From the NCBI GenBank assembly GCA_022036555.1, contig CM039122.1:5386289-5450288 (forward strand): a stretch of 64,000 nt of DNA. The letters run 5' to 3'. The notes beneath the pieces are model-generated. The model saw nothing but the letters and a program-made list of their open reading frames with translations. It was not told the DNA's origin and did no database searches. Below, one piece after another: positions 41,968-52,759 of this stretch. The DNA is from Microstegium vimineum. Lineage: Eukaryota; Streptophyta; Magnoliopsida; Poales; Poaceae. Every line of letters begins with the position of its first letter. The first letter of the stretch is position 1. Both the position numbers and the translations under genes were made by a program.

Positions 41968-44747
41968 ATGGCGCAGGATGATCCGGTTGTTTCTGCTCAG
42001 TGGCTGCACGAGCACCTAGGAATGCCTGATGTTAAGGTAAAAAAAGAGAACGTACATATTCAGTTCAGATAATTACTTCTTCTATAGTGCTATCCCCTGC
42101 GTTAGTGCTGTGTGGAGAACACAACAGTGTGATTGCCTGTCAATTTGATCTTACTTCCTTTTATGTATTGTATTCTTTTTACTCCCAGAAAGAATCAGAG
42201 AGTTAGGGACATATGTGCTTGCTACTTTGTGACAGTTATCAACTTGTTTTAGGTTTTGGATGCTTCCTGGTACATGCCAGTAGAGAACAGGGATCCATGG
42301 GAAGAATATCAGGTTTTCAGCATCAGCTGTAATGCGTCTCATCTTCCTTTTTCAGATAACTGTTGGAGCTAATGTGTTCTCATTATCTTCAGGTGGCACA
42401 CATCCCCGGTGCGCTATTCTTCGACTTAGATGGCATAGTTGATCGGACAACTGATGTGAGAAATGTTTCTGGATATACTTTGCATCCTCATTTTTTTTTT
42501 GCATTATGTTAGTTGAAGTAGATAAGCAACAAGGATTTCCTAGGGTTCTGGTGGTTCATATAGCTTTCGTGCAAATCTCATGTACTTAGATTTTGCCACC
42601 AACTGGAGACTTATTCTTTCAATTAGGTTGCACAAGATAGTAGTGATATATGGCTTGTCTTTTTTTCCTAAAGCATTATATGTTTACCTATGCTATTGTT
42701 TCAGTTACCACACATGCTGTCATCAGAAGAGGCTTTTGCAGCAGCAATTTCTGAGCTGGATATAAAAAACCAGGATAAAGTTATTGTTTATGATGGAAAG
42801 GGATTCTTCAGTGCACCTCGTGTTTGGTGGTAAGCTGAATTCTGTATTCAGTATCCACTTCATCAAAGTGATGAAACCAGTAGAAACTTGCTATTCAGTT
42901 GTGCTGTTGATAGAAAAAAGTAATCAAAATCAATGACGACCTTATCAAGAACACTATTTTCTTTGTTATAGGAGTGATTTGATTGTGTTACTTAGCTCAC
43001 ATGATTTCCTTCAAGATGTTTAGGATGTTTAGAGTGTTTGGACACAAGAAAGTCTGGGTACTAGACGGTGGTTTACCTCAGTGGCAAGCTTCTGGGTTCA
43101 ACATGGAAAATGCCAGCCCTGATGATGCAGTTCTGAAATCAAATGCTGCAAATAAGGCTGTCGAAAGGGTTTATAATGGTGAACAAGTGAGCTAAAATGA
43201 TACTGTCCATATGATTACTAAACATTTTTTTTTGCTTATTGGATAATTACAGTTTTTTTTGTCTGTGCAGACAAATACAATCACATTTCAGACTGAATTT
43301 CAGCCTAATCTATTCTGGACACTGGAAAAGGCTAGTAACTTTTTTTTTTACCTGAAAGTACTAGCCTTGCATGCATAGACTAAAAATTTTATCAGTCTGG
43401 TCATATGAACCCTTTTGCTTTCTTTAATTTTACATTGATGCCCTAAAAATTTGGTGGGACTCCATAAATTTGATCAACTCTGAAGTAATAGGATCAACTC
43501 CGAATTCCGTAAATATGATTTAACTCAAAAAGGAGCTATGAAGATTATCACTAAGTGAAACATTAATGATATTCCCAAGCAAATTGAGCTGTTTGATTCA
43601 TGCAACAGGTTGCACATAATGTCACTGCTAAGACTTACCAACAAATAGATGCTAGAGCAAAGGGCAGGTAACATCTCACTCTTTAGTTACACGGACTGTA
43701 GCAGCACTTTAGAAGTTCTGATGGTTACTGAATATGATTTGCAAGTACACAACTTAGGTTTGAAAACACAGCGCTCCAGTTTCAAGCAACACTCCGCCCT
43801 CACTTTAATCCAAAGGAATTACAATAAACTGTCAGGTGTACAATGAAAATATATTTCACCATTTGTGAATCTGCTAAATCTGAAAATTAAATGTTAAAAA
43901 GATGCATTATATGCATTGGCAGCTGATGGCATTTTTTTGTTATTGATCCTCTTCCTAAGTTGCTTGTGGTTTCTTCTTGTTCTGAAGAAAATGACCCACA
44001 TTCAAATTCACAGATTTGATGGTGTAGCACCAGAACCACGGAAAGGGGTAAGAAGTGGACATATACCAGGAAGCATCTGTGTTCCATTCCCTGAGGTTGG
44101 TATGATTCAAAGATTCAGTACATCACATGATACTTGGATAACCACCGATTGCTAAAAAGTAATGATGTTTGACTTCATCCCAGGTGTTCGATGGTGCACC
44201 AAGCCTTCTGTCTGCAGATGAGCTGCGACAAAAGTTTCAGCAAGCAGGTCTCCATTCTGTTGCAACTCATTTTAATAATCTGAAACAAGCAATTTTGTCG
44301 TGTTCTTGGCAAGAAAGAAAACAAGAATTTTTCCAAAGTGTAACTATGAGAAGCAGAGCAAGAATACTGATAATTTGACATTTCAGATCTTTTAGAAATT
44401 GAGTATTTCTTAGGTATATATTATGCAAGTACAGCAAGTCTGAAAAGTTTGCCAAGCAATAACAATATGGTGTATTTAGTGTTTCTTCAGGAATTTCCCT
44501 AGACCAACCCATTGTTGTCACTTGCTGATCTGGCGTGACTGCCTGCATACTTGCTTTGGTCTGGAAATCTTCCATGTTCGTCTTGGATTTACCAGGCACT
44601 AGCAAAGCAATCCCTAATAATCTCTCTTTTTTACAGGGGCTCTACAGGATTGGAAAGCATGATGTTCCAGTTTATGATGGATCTTGGACAGAATGGGAGG
44701 CACAATCAGATTCCGATTACCCAAAAGTTACCGCTCCTGCTTGTTAA
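41968..44747 (+). CDS. Mercaptopyruvate/thiosulfate sulfurtransferase (two rhodanese domains), TGA at the active site
   Basis: Plant STR1/STR2-type enzyme moving sulfur from 3-mercaptopyruvate or thiosulfate to an acceptor. Exons read by eye: 41968-42036, 42253-42312, 42393-42455, 42705-42829, 43024-43186, 43271-43330, 43609-43667, 44014-44095, 44184-44247, 44491-44558, 44637-44747. All junctions keep phase, giving 307 codons if read through. Visible motifs are VLDASWYMP, EYQVAHIPGALFFDLDGI, RVWWMFRVFGHKKVWVLDGG (inactive N-terminal rhodanese), IDARAKGRFDG, RSGHIPGS and GKHDVPVYDGSWTEW (C-terminal domain). The active-site loop should read CG(T/S)GVTA. Here codon 260 is TGC (Cys) and codon 261 is TGA (44526-44528), then SGVTA follows in frame. 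The protein would stop just after its catalytic Cys. Intron 6 has a GC donor (AAG|GCTAGT). No transit peptide precedes the ATG, so a cytosolic form is expected. It could be a nonsense allele, a young pseudogene or a base error. Confidence 0.9.
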
Positions 44748-45390
44748 ACTCGCAAGCGCTGAAAAGATTAATAAATAATACTGTTTGAGCATCCTAAACC
44801 ATTCAGTTTAGATTGTCAGCAAGATGACATTATGTTGTAACAAGCTTTGCTCTAAATAAAGGCGAATATTATATGGACGAGAAATGTGCGATGTATGTTT
44901 TATGTTGTCCTGTCACAGAAAGAGATGAAACTATGAAAGGGAACATGTAAAGCAGGACACAAAGTGCCCCTTTGCAGATTCATGTGAGTCGTGACCCCAT
45001 TGCCAGTATTATCAAACTTATGGTTGACATGTATACTAACTACTAACGTTAATATTCAAGGAACATAATGCTTGAAAACAACACTAACCATCTGAACTGA
45101 TTATATTCGCCATTGTAAACATTGTAGTTACCATGCAGATTAGAACCATGATCAACATATTGCATTCCTAATCTAGAGCATGAACTATTAATATTTAAGA
45201 TACATAATTAATATCATTAAATAAATATTTTAATCTAGTTTTTTTCATAAATTTATTTTAAAACATAAATGTTACACATTGACATAGAAACCCAAAAGGA
45301 CAATTAATAAGAGACGGAAAAACGACAGTAGTTAATAAGGGATGGAGAGAGTATATAGTAAATTTTATATAGTGCTGTATTACTTAAATA
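44748..45390. other. 3' UTR of the sulfurtransferase gene, then a Stowaway remnant
   Basis: AATAAATAATA lies soon after the stop, and AAATAAAGG near 44856 may be a second poly(A) signal. From about 45183 to 45352 the sequence is a truncated relative of the Stowaway element at 18777 (shared ATCTAGTTTTTTT, AAATGTTACACAT, AATAAG.GACG). Its left end is missing. Confidence 0.55.
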
Positions 45391-45746
45391 CTACTATTGC
45401 ATCGGGGCAAGGCTGAGTCTCGTATCCTACCGTCCGGCGAGCGGGGCGCCTCCTCGTGCGCTGCGCGATGAACCAAAAGGACGCCGCCGACGCCTGGTAG
45501 CACGCACCCACCCACCGTGTTCCTTGGCTCAATTGAAGGGGTTCGTCTGTGCACGCTTTCCCATCCGACGCTGCATATTCATTCCCAATGCATGCGCGAC
45601 GTCGTCTCGGCTGGCTATAAATCTCGGCGGCGCCGCCCGTTAATTTGCAGAGGCACGGAAGCCACCACATCAATACTACTACTACATACGCAGTGCTAGC
45701 AAGAGGCCGGCTTTGTGTGCTGGGAACGATCGAGGAAGAGGCAATA
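45391..45746 (+). promoter_or_regulatory. Conserved promoter and leader of family copy A
   Basis: Shared with copies B and C. Common blocks are ATCCTACCGTCCGGCGAGCG, GAACCAAAAGGACGC, TGTGCACGCTTTCCCATC, GCATATTCATTCCCAATGCA (CCAAT box), a TATA box (TATAAAT, 45616-45622), CGGCGGCGCCGCCCG just after it, CAGAGGCACG and GATCGAGGAAGAG before the ATG. The TATA-to-ATG distance is 131 bases. Confidence 0.75.
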
Positions 45747-46325
45747 ATGGGGGCCGCGGCGAGCATCGCATTGGTTCCGGCCGCCATCTTCGGTGCGGGC
45801 ATGGCGGTCGGGGTGGCGTATGCGTTGGGTGCTGAGTCTGACGTTGTCAACGACGCCCTCGACTCTGTCAAAAACGCGGCTGAGGCGGTGATGGGCTACC
45901 TGCGCAGCGTCGCCTCATCGGCTTTGGAGAAGCTCAAGGCAGCCGCGGATTTCGTCAAGAACAAAGTCATCAAGCTGGTGCGCCACCTGCTGGGCCGCAA
46001 GCAAGCAGCTGCGGCGAGGCTCGAGATGGACCGTGCCGCTGTTTGGCTGTCGTCAAGCTCCCGGCCACGCCCAGGCAGAGGCAGCCCGAAATCGGACTCC
46101 AGCTGGGACTGGGAGCCCCGTTCGCGGCAGGCGGCAGCTTCGCCTAATCCAAATATGTCCGTCGTGCTGTCCAGGGCTTTGTCCCGTGTCGCTGGTTTCG
46201 AGCGACTACAGGCCGGTCGTCCCGTGGCTGTGCCGGCCATGCGCGCCGCACTACGGGCATCGGAGATGATGGCCCTCCTTGTGACCGTGGCGGAGGCGGC
46301 GCTGGCGGATGACAACATTCCTTAG
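45747..46325 (+). CDS. Family copy A: Ala-rich protein with MGAAAS N-myristoylation-type start, 192 aa
   Basis: I do not recognise this family. Single exon. The start at 45747 is chosen because copies B and C share the same leader and begin at the same place; an in-frame ATG at 45645 lies upstream in the leader. The protein starts MGAAAS, fitting the N-myristoylation consensus. It continues with a Gly/Ala/Val hydrophobic stretch (about residues 8-28) and DVVNDALDSVKNAAEAVMGY, then an amphipathic helix module LRSVASSALEKLKAAADFVK. A Ser/Arg/Pro-rich linker and a hydrophobic end (SEMMALLVTVAEAALA) follow. It stops at TAG (46323-46325) after NIP. Copy C has GAG there, and the next about 28 codons of copy A (DARSCILVVVASVG... 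to a TAG at 46404) still align with copy C, so copy A has lost its C-terminus by a nonsense change. Function unknown; membrane attachment is an inference. Confidence 0.7.
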   Translation: MGAAASIALVPAAIFGAGMAVGVAYALGAESDVVNDALDSVKNAAEAVMGYLRSVASSALEKLKAAADFVKNKVIKLVRHLLGRKQAAAARLEMDRAAVWLSSSSRPRPGRGSPKSDSSWDWEPRSRQAAASPNPNMSVVLSRALSRVAGFERLQAGRPVAVPAMRAALRASEMMALLVTVAEAALADDNIP

Positions 46326-46410
46326 GACGCTAGGTCCTGCATCTTGGTCGTCGTAGCCTCTGTGGGCATATGTCTCGAGGCGATCGCCGCTGCCGCGGAT
46401 GACTAGGCCC

Positions 46411-47504
46411 GTACGGTGGCTCCGGTCCGTTGATTTGCTGTCGTTGCACTGTCCCCGTTTCTGTATCCGCCTGTTGCCAAAGCCCCCAAACAATTACCGT
46501 ACAGTATGTCCGCTGCACCGCTGGTTTCTCACAGCATTGCCTTGATTGCGTACGGATGTGTCTTCACAGGGCATCTGCCAGAGTTGTTCTTTCTAAAGCT
46601 AAGCTGTCTTTATAAATTGTTATGTAGAGAGTTATTTGCATGAAAATTATTTCTATCTTTTTTTTATATATAACAGTTTTCATTGATGAATCCTGTTAAA
46701 CGTTTACTCGAGGAGCCAGTAAAAATTAATAAATTTTTTGAGATCGACAAATGAGCTAGCCATGTATTAAATGTGAAAATTTAACTATTATATTATATAG
46801 AATGGGCTCAAAGATAACCCGTAAAAATCTAACCTATAAATCGGGTGAGAAGCCAAACAAACAAGGAGATTGAGAATTATTACTAACCTATGCAACTACT
46901 CACAAGAGCCCGACACGATTGACGAAGATCTACAAGCGAGAAACAAGGACGTGAGCCCGACACGATTGACGAAGATCTACAGGGGAGACACAAGGACCTG
47001 TCAACGTTTAAGCTTTGGAATACACTAGTCAACGTTGCGGCTCCGGCTCGGCGAGGCCCCAGCTTGGGATCTGAGGTACTAGTGCCCGCACAAGGACCAT
47101 GCCTCCGACGATGGGGTGTCCGCCGCCTTTGAGCCGAGGACCCACGCGCCGCGGAGCTCGCGCAGGTTCGTGCAGCCATGGCGCGGAGAGCGGCCGCGAG
47201 GTGCACGCGCGACGCGACGCGAAGGCCAACCTCACGTGGTCACTCTGCATTCTTGAATCAAAAGGAAAAGACTTGCCGAAAGTACAAGATGTTGTTGGAG
47301 CAGCAGTGTACCATATTTGATGTTGAAGTAGGAAGTGATCAAAGCCACGTCGAAGGTGAGAGATACGCAAGCAAGCAAGTCTGATTCACTTGAAGCTGAA
47401 CTTCAGTGTTTGCTGCTGCTCGTGCTATAGACAGGTGTTTCTAGCACTTGTGTTCCTTGAGCAGTGAGGAAAAGAGCATACTATATGGCACACGTTATCT
47501 TGCT
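46411..47504. other. Intergenic; contains a 47-bp tandem duplication
   Basis: A 47-base unit starting GAGCCCGACACGATTGACGA occurs at 46906-46952 and again at 46953-46999. Frames on both strands around 47030-47400 have no recognisable domain. CACACGTTATCTTGCT leads into the hAT target site. Confidence 0.6.
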
Positions 47505-49479
47505 CAGGGTTTACCTTACCGTTTCGGAACCGGTAACCGCCGGGGGTCGGTCGGGCGGTTACCGACCGGTTTGACCGGTTACCGGTCCAAACCGAACGGT
47601 TTGAATTTTGAATTCAAACCCCGCAGTGCAAACGGTTTTGGACCGGTAACCGGTCGGTTAGGGCCGGTTACCGACCGGTTTGAACGGTAACCGGTCCAAA
47701 CCGCTGGGTGTCTTTTTTATTTTTTTTTTCTTGAAAAAATCAATTTTTTTTGCATGACCTTTGTGTATAATGATGTAAATAGAACACACAATTCATGTAA
47801 AATAGTGTGATACAAATGGCCAACCCCACAATATTTATTTGGTTTAGGTTTATCTAGGACTTAGGATGTAAAATAGTGTGATACAAATGACCAACCCCAT
47901 AAAATGACGATGTTGCATTCAAATTAAGGGAGGGAGAGAGAGAAAATAGTTTCTTAGATAGAAAACGATACCTACACGGGAGCTAAGATACGGAGAGCTC
48001 TAATAGTTTAAAATTAGGAGAAAAAGACATGTGATTGGGCAACTTTTTTTAAAAAAAGACATGTTAAAAGTATTGTTTCTATGTGTATTGTTTATATGAC
48101 TTGGCAAGTATAAAAACTATCTCATACTTTTGGGTTGAGACTACCCTTAGCAGCTAACGTTGTATATGTGTTAACTGATTTCACATGTATTATGGTATAG
48201 TACCAGTACAAATAGTTTGCACATAAGTGTAAGAGACCTAGATGGAATAGTCCCACTTTCATCACTGAAGGATAAATATGTACATGTGGCAAAAATTATA
48301 GCGTAAACTACCACCTACTACTACTAGGTGGAAACATGAAACTAATTAGAAAACATATTTTGGTTTGCACTACATATTCTGAAATTCGGTACATACATAG
48401 TATATACAAATATGTACTCACGTATAAAAGTTGAGATACAAATTCAAACTAGTAAAATTCATACAAAAATGGTAAAGTTTATATGAATGTGCACTAGAGG
48501 ACAAAAATTTCAGTGCACACGCATATGAAATTTGCCATTTTGTATGAATTTTGCAGTAGTGAGTTTTCATCTCAGCTTTTGCACTTAAGTACATATTTGT
48601 ACGCACTATGAATCCATCAAATTTTATATATTTTGAGCAACCGAAGTAAGTTTTTAATTGGTGGTTTCCATGTCTCCATCTAATAGGTGGTTTGCACTAC
48701 ATATTTTGTCAAAAGAGTTGTCCTTTGTGCCTACGGAGGCAGCTTGGTAGCCAGTCGAATGCACATTGTTCCAGGTCTCGCATCACTTGCGTACTATATG
48801 TCACTGGCACGGTGTACCAAATAAACCTAATCCTAAGTCAAATCCTACCTAAATCTTACAATAAATATTTTCTATATCATATACTCCATCAATACTACAT
48901 CTTAGAACTAAATCCTACAACTAAAGCAATTACAAATGCAAAGAAATGAAAAAAACAAAAAAAAAGATTTACCGACCAACCGAGCGGTTACCGAACGCAA
49001 CCGTCGGTAACCGACGCAACCGAACGGTAACCGCCGGGGGAGGGCTCGGTAGGCGCACGGTCGGTAACCGACCCCGACCGAGCGGTTACCGAGGCTCGGC
49101 GGCGGTCCGGGGCGGCGCACGGGCGGGTGGGAGCGGCTGCGGGGCGGATAGGGTTCGGGGGGCGGCCGGGATCCCCCCCGACAGCTCTTTAAATAGGAGG
49201 CGGCAGGAGCGATTGGGCCGCGTGGGCCCTTAACGGGCCTCACGGTTTTTTTCTTTTTTCTTTTTTTTTTCAAACTTAAACACGTTCAAAAAATAGCAAA
49301 CAAACTCCAATTTGAAAAAAATTTATACCATTGGACTCTATAAATCGTGAACTATTTTTAGGAATTTTTTCAGAATTTTTTTTTAAAAAAATTCAAATTT
49401 GAAATTTGAATTCAAACCAGTACCGAAACGTCGGTAACCGAGCGGTTACCGTGGTAACCGAACGGTTTTGAAAACCCTG
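47505..49479. mobile_element. Non-autonomous hAT transposon with GGTAACCG-rich ends, 1975 bp
   Basis: The left end is CAGGGTTTACCTTACCGTTT and the right end the inverse of CAGGGTTTTCAAAACCGTTC. The flanks ATCTTGCT (47497-47504) and ATCTTGCC (49480-49487) are an 8-bp duplication with one change. Both subterminal regions (47520-47710 and 48970-49470) are packed with GGTAACCG/CGGTTACC and CCGGTCCAAACCG motifs in both orientations, probably transposase sites and able to fold on themselves. The AT-rich middle (47720-48950) has no transposase or recognisable gene. Confidence 0.82.
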
Positions 49480-49487
49480 ATCTTGCC

Positions 49488-50273
49488 ACAAATTATCTTC
49501 TTTGTTTGTTGGAGCATGCAAATGCTCATTAAATTTCTTTCTATGTGGAAACTACTAATACAAACTTGCATTGGAAACTATAGTTTCTAGTGATGAGTCT
49601 TCGAGCTATAGAAACTATGATGGAGTGCCCTAATATAGTTCTGAACCCCACTAAAAATTGATTTGTACAAGCAGTTTTTCTTAAAAAAAATCCTCTACTA
49701 AAAATTATGTATTTCTACATGTGGAATTTTTAAGAAAATCACCACAGGAAATGAGATTTTTACAAATAATTAGACACTGATTTTTTTCGAGTTTTTCAAA
49801 CAGACTTGGAGGGGAAACAACCAAAATTAAAGTTGTAGATCTCAAAAAGTTATAAAACTTTGTAGTTGATAATTTTTGAAATCGAAAACTACGTTCAAAT
49901 TTGTCAAATTTAAAATTTATTTTTTATAAATAACCTCGGATAGATAAACTACCAAAATAAAAGTTTTAGATCTTGAAAATTTATGAAATTTTGTAGTTGA
50001 CAACGTTTTCATCTGAATTTGTTTAGAGCCTCAAACAATCAATTTACAATGCTAAACTTTGTTTAGTACAATATGTGGGGAACCAAAACCGATTCTATAG
50101 TGATGTGTGGAGTGGTAGAGAATGTTGTGAGAGGGTGAGATTGTGGGTTTGATTCCACACGTAGTACCTAATTTTACGCGAAAAATATGTGACTTACGAC
50201 TTATTAGTGGGCCTTTTCAACCATTAAATTATTTTTCCTATTTTTTTAATAAAAATCTTTTTCCCTATTTTAT
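49488..50273. mobile_element. Internal sequence of an older CACTA-type element (remnant)
   Basis: ACCAAAATTAAAGTTGTAGA with repeated variants (ACTTTGTAGTTGATAATTTTT, TTTTGTAGTTGACAACGTTTT) is sequence that I associate with the inner parts of grass CACTA elements. It abuts the younger CACTA element at 50274 and probably belongs with the terminus at 52520-52690 on its other side. Confidence 0.4.
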
Positions 50274-52499
50274 CACTACAAGAAATGTGTGGCTTTTTGA
50301 CGTATTAGTATGACAATATGCCATAATATCATTATATCATTCAATTTATGACATTATATTTTAGGCACTTCAACTCAGTGACATTAAAAAGTTGTATGTC
50401 ACAAAAAATGTCATACAACTAGTCCAATTCTATCTAGTGACGATGTTTCTATGTCACAACGGCATTTTCAATGTCACAAAGGCTAATTTACAAATGTCGT
50501 CAACCTATGATAGAGTTTGTGAGTAACAAAATAATTTATTTTTGTTTAAACATTCCTCTCCATGTTGGCACGTTTAACCGTCGTGTGGTCGGGCTAGTTC
50601 ATATAACATTTTATTTTAATTGTTACCCCAACACATTTCATCTCATGTTATATATATTGCATAACTATCGTTGTTAAATGTGGTGCTTTATTTTATATAT
50701 GTTTAATCACTACAACAAAAAACAAAAAACACAGTAATGGTGTGAAGTCTACTATAGAACATTCTAAAACTAGCATTAGAGGGTGTCGATAAAAAAATAC
50801 CAAAACACACAATGGGCGATTCTTTCTTTTTAAACTCATTTTGATAGTTTTATGATGTGAAGAGGACATGTAGAAAACAGAAATGGAGGGATAAAAATTA
50901 ATAGAGATGTACAATGATATTTTTGCGTCAATTTGTATATTTTTCCGAATGATTGTATTTATTTATTGTTGGGAATATATTTCGTTAAGAGGGTAGTAAA
51001 CTTATTTTATATACTTAAAAACTGTAATTAATTTGTTGAGAAATACTTCAAATAAATTACTAAACGCAACGAGGATACTAAAAGTTTAAAACTTAATTTA
51101 AGCACTTAGATGTTGCGCTTATATTTAAGCACCAAGAGGCCCAGAGGCCATTTCGGCCCGGTCCAGCCGCACGCGCCCCTCCCCCCCTTGGGCTCTATGT
51201 GGCCCATCCGACTGGGAGCAGCGGCAGCCGTAGGATCTAGGGATCCTCGATCGGACGGTTCAGCGTCGATTTCGCAGGAACAAAACCAGCCGGCGGCTGC
51301 TGCCCTACGAAACCCTAACGCATTCCATTCCTCCCCTTTCTTTCCCCATTGCGCCGCTCCTCACTCCTGCCGCAACCTCGAGAGAACCGTCGGCGGACAG
51401 CCGAACGTGAGAGGCTGGAGGCGAAGCTGGTGGCACCGTCGCAGGCCCCCTCGCTGACGAGCGCGCGTGCCCACGGCCAAGCGCGCCGCCGTCGAGTGGG
51501 TGTGTTGCGGTGCCCTGTTCATTGTTGCGCACGAGCAGAGTTGGTTTCGGGGTGGAGTTGTTTGATTCGATCGAGTTTTGGATCTCGTAGATCCGGTTCT
51601 ACCCCCTCCCCTTTGTTGTTTCTTGTTGTTGTCCGGAGAATCCGCCGGCTCTGTGTTCTTAGGGTTAGGGTGCCGAGTTCATTTTTTTATTCGGATCGGG
51701 TTCCTGTGTAGTTAGGGTTTCGATTTGGTGTTGGTTCATGCCGAACCGAGGTTCGTTTCTCGTTAGTGTTACTTGCAGTCAAGTGTGTCATGTATTTCAG
51801 CACCAATTTCATTTTCCTTCCTGCAGCTGGAAATCAGACTCGGATATCTTTTGAAAATGCTAGGTGCAGGTTTAATGGAGCACGAATGAAAGGAGGAAGG
51901 AATGGTTCTGCACACATATTTATTAATTATATATGATGTATTTCTGGTGTATTCTATCTAATTATTAATTGTTGTAGATCTGTATTGTTATTATAAATTA
52001 TAAAGGATGTATTTCTAGTGTAATATAATTATTAATTGATGAATTGATTCATTTATTTTGATGGTGTGTTGTCAGCGTTGGGCTGTAAGCTTGGGCTTTG
52101 GTCTAAATTGTGTGAACCAAAAAAATTACATGGGCTGTATTTTGTGCTTTATAAAGTTGCATGGGTCGTTATCATAAATAATATGGGCTTAAAAATGAAA
52201 ATGATATAATGGGCCAGATTGCAACAGACCCCCCAAAAAAAGTTTGTGGCCCATGAAGATGTTGGTTGCTATGTGGGCTTTAGCAGACCAAGATTTATTT
52301 TGTGACGTATATTTACACTAGAATTCAGTGTCATATGCTTGTGACAAGAAATATACAAATGTCACATAATAATTTTGTGACACTAGCTTTTTGACGTTTG
52401 TATTTTTGTCAACTTGATGTCACAAATATGAAATTGTGACATAAATTTCATATATTATGACATAATATAATGTCAAAAAGCCCCACATTTCTTGTAGTG
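50274..52499. mobile_element. Non-autonomous CACTA transposon, 2226 bp
   Basis: The left end is CACTACAAGAAATGTGTGG and the right end the inverse of CACTACAAGAAATGTGGGG. The flanks are a 3-bp duplication TAT. Just inside each end, repeated motifs around TTTTTGACRT and TGTCACAA occur in both orientations. No transposase recognised. A GC-rich block with a gene-start appearance lies at 51120-51720. TIR and target-site length identify it as CACTA/EnSpm. Confidence 0.87.
51120..51720 (+). promoter_or_regulatory. Promoter/leader-like block inside the CACTA element
   Basis: GGCCC boxes near 51140-51210, then GAAACCCTAACGCATTCC and a CT-rich stretch look like the start of a plant housekeeping gene. 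The GC-rich sequence after it (about 51340-51540) has open frames but no domain that I recognise. It could be captured gene 5' sequence or the promoter of the parent autonomous element. Confidence 0.35.
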
Positions 52500-52695
52500 T
52501 ATTTTTAAATAATGGTTTACACTTTTTTGAACAACCATTTTTAATGGCGGTAGAACTGGCGGTTGTCTTAACTGAGTGACAGTTCTTAGGTGACCGCTAG
52601 TATAGTTGTTCCATTTCTAGCACTGGCGATTATGAAAAATATCAATGAAAATGGGTTACCAACCGTCTGTATAGTGCTTCTATGTACTAGTGATA
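52500..52695. mobile_element. Right terminus of an older CACTA element
   Basis: AATGGCGGTAGAACTGGCGG and related motifs, followed by TATGTACTAGTG, look like the subterminal repeats and end of a CACTA element whose left part was separated by the insertion at 50274. Confidence 0.4.
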
Positions 52696-52759
52696 GGGAT
52701 TGAATGGGACATTTTGTCGAACAAATTGAGGACATGTAAATCTTCAGCAAGAACCTGTT

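Noticed and set aside
44526..44528. TGA read as selenocysteine in the sulfurtransferase
   Set aside because: Land plants lack selenocysteine insertion, and the family has Gly at this position, with the catalytic Cys just before it. A nonsense change or sequence error is simpler.
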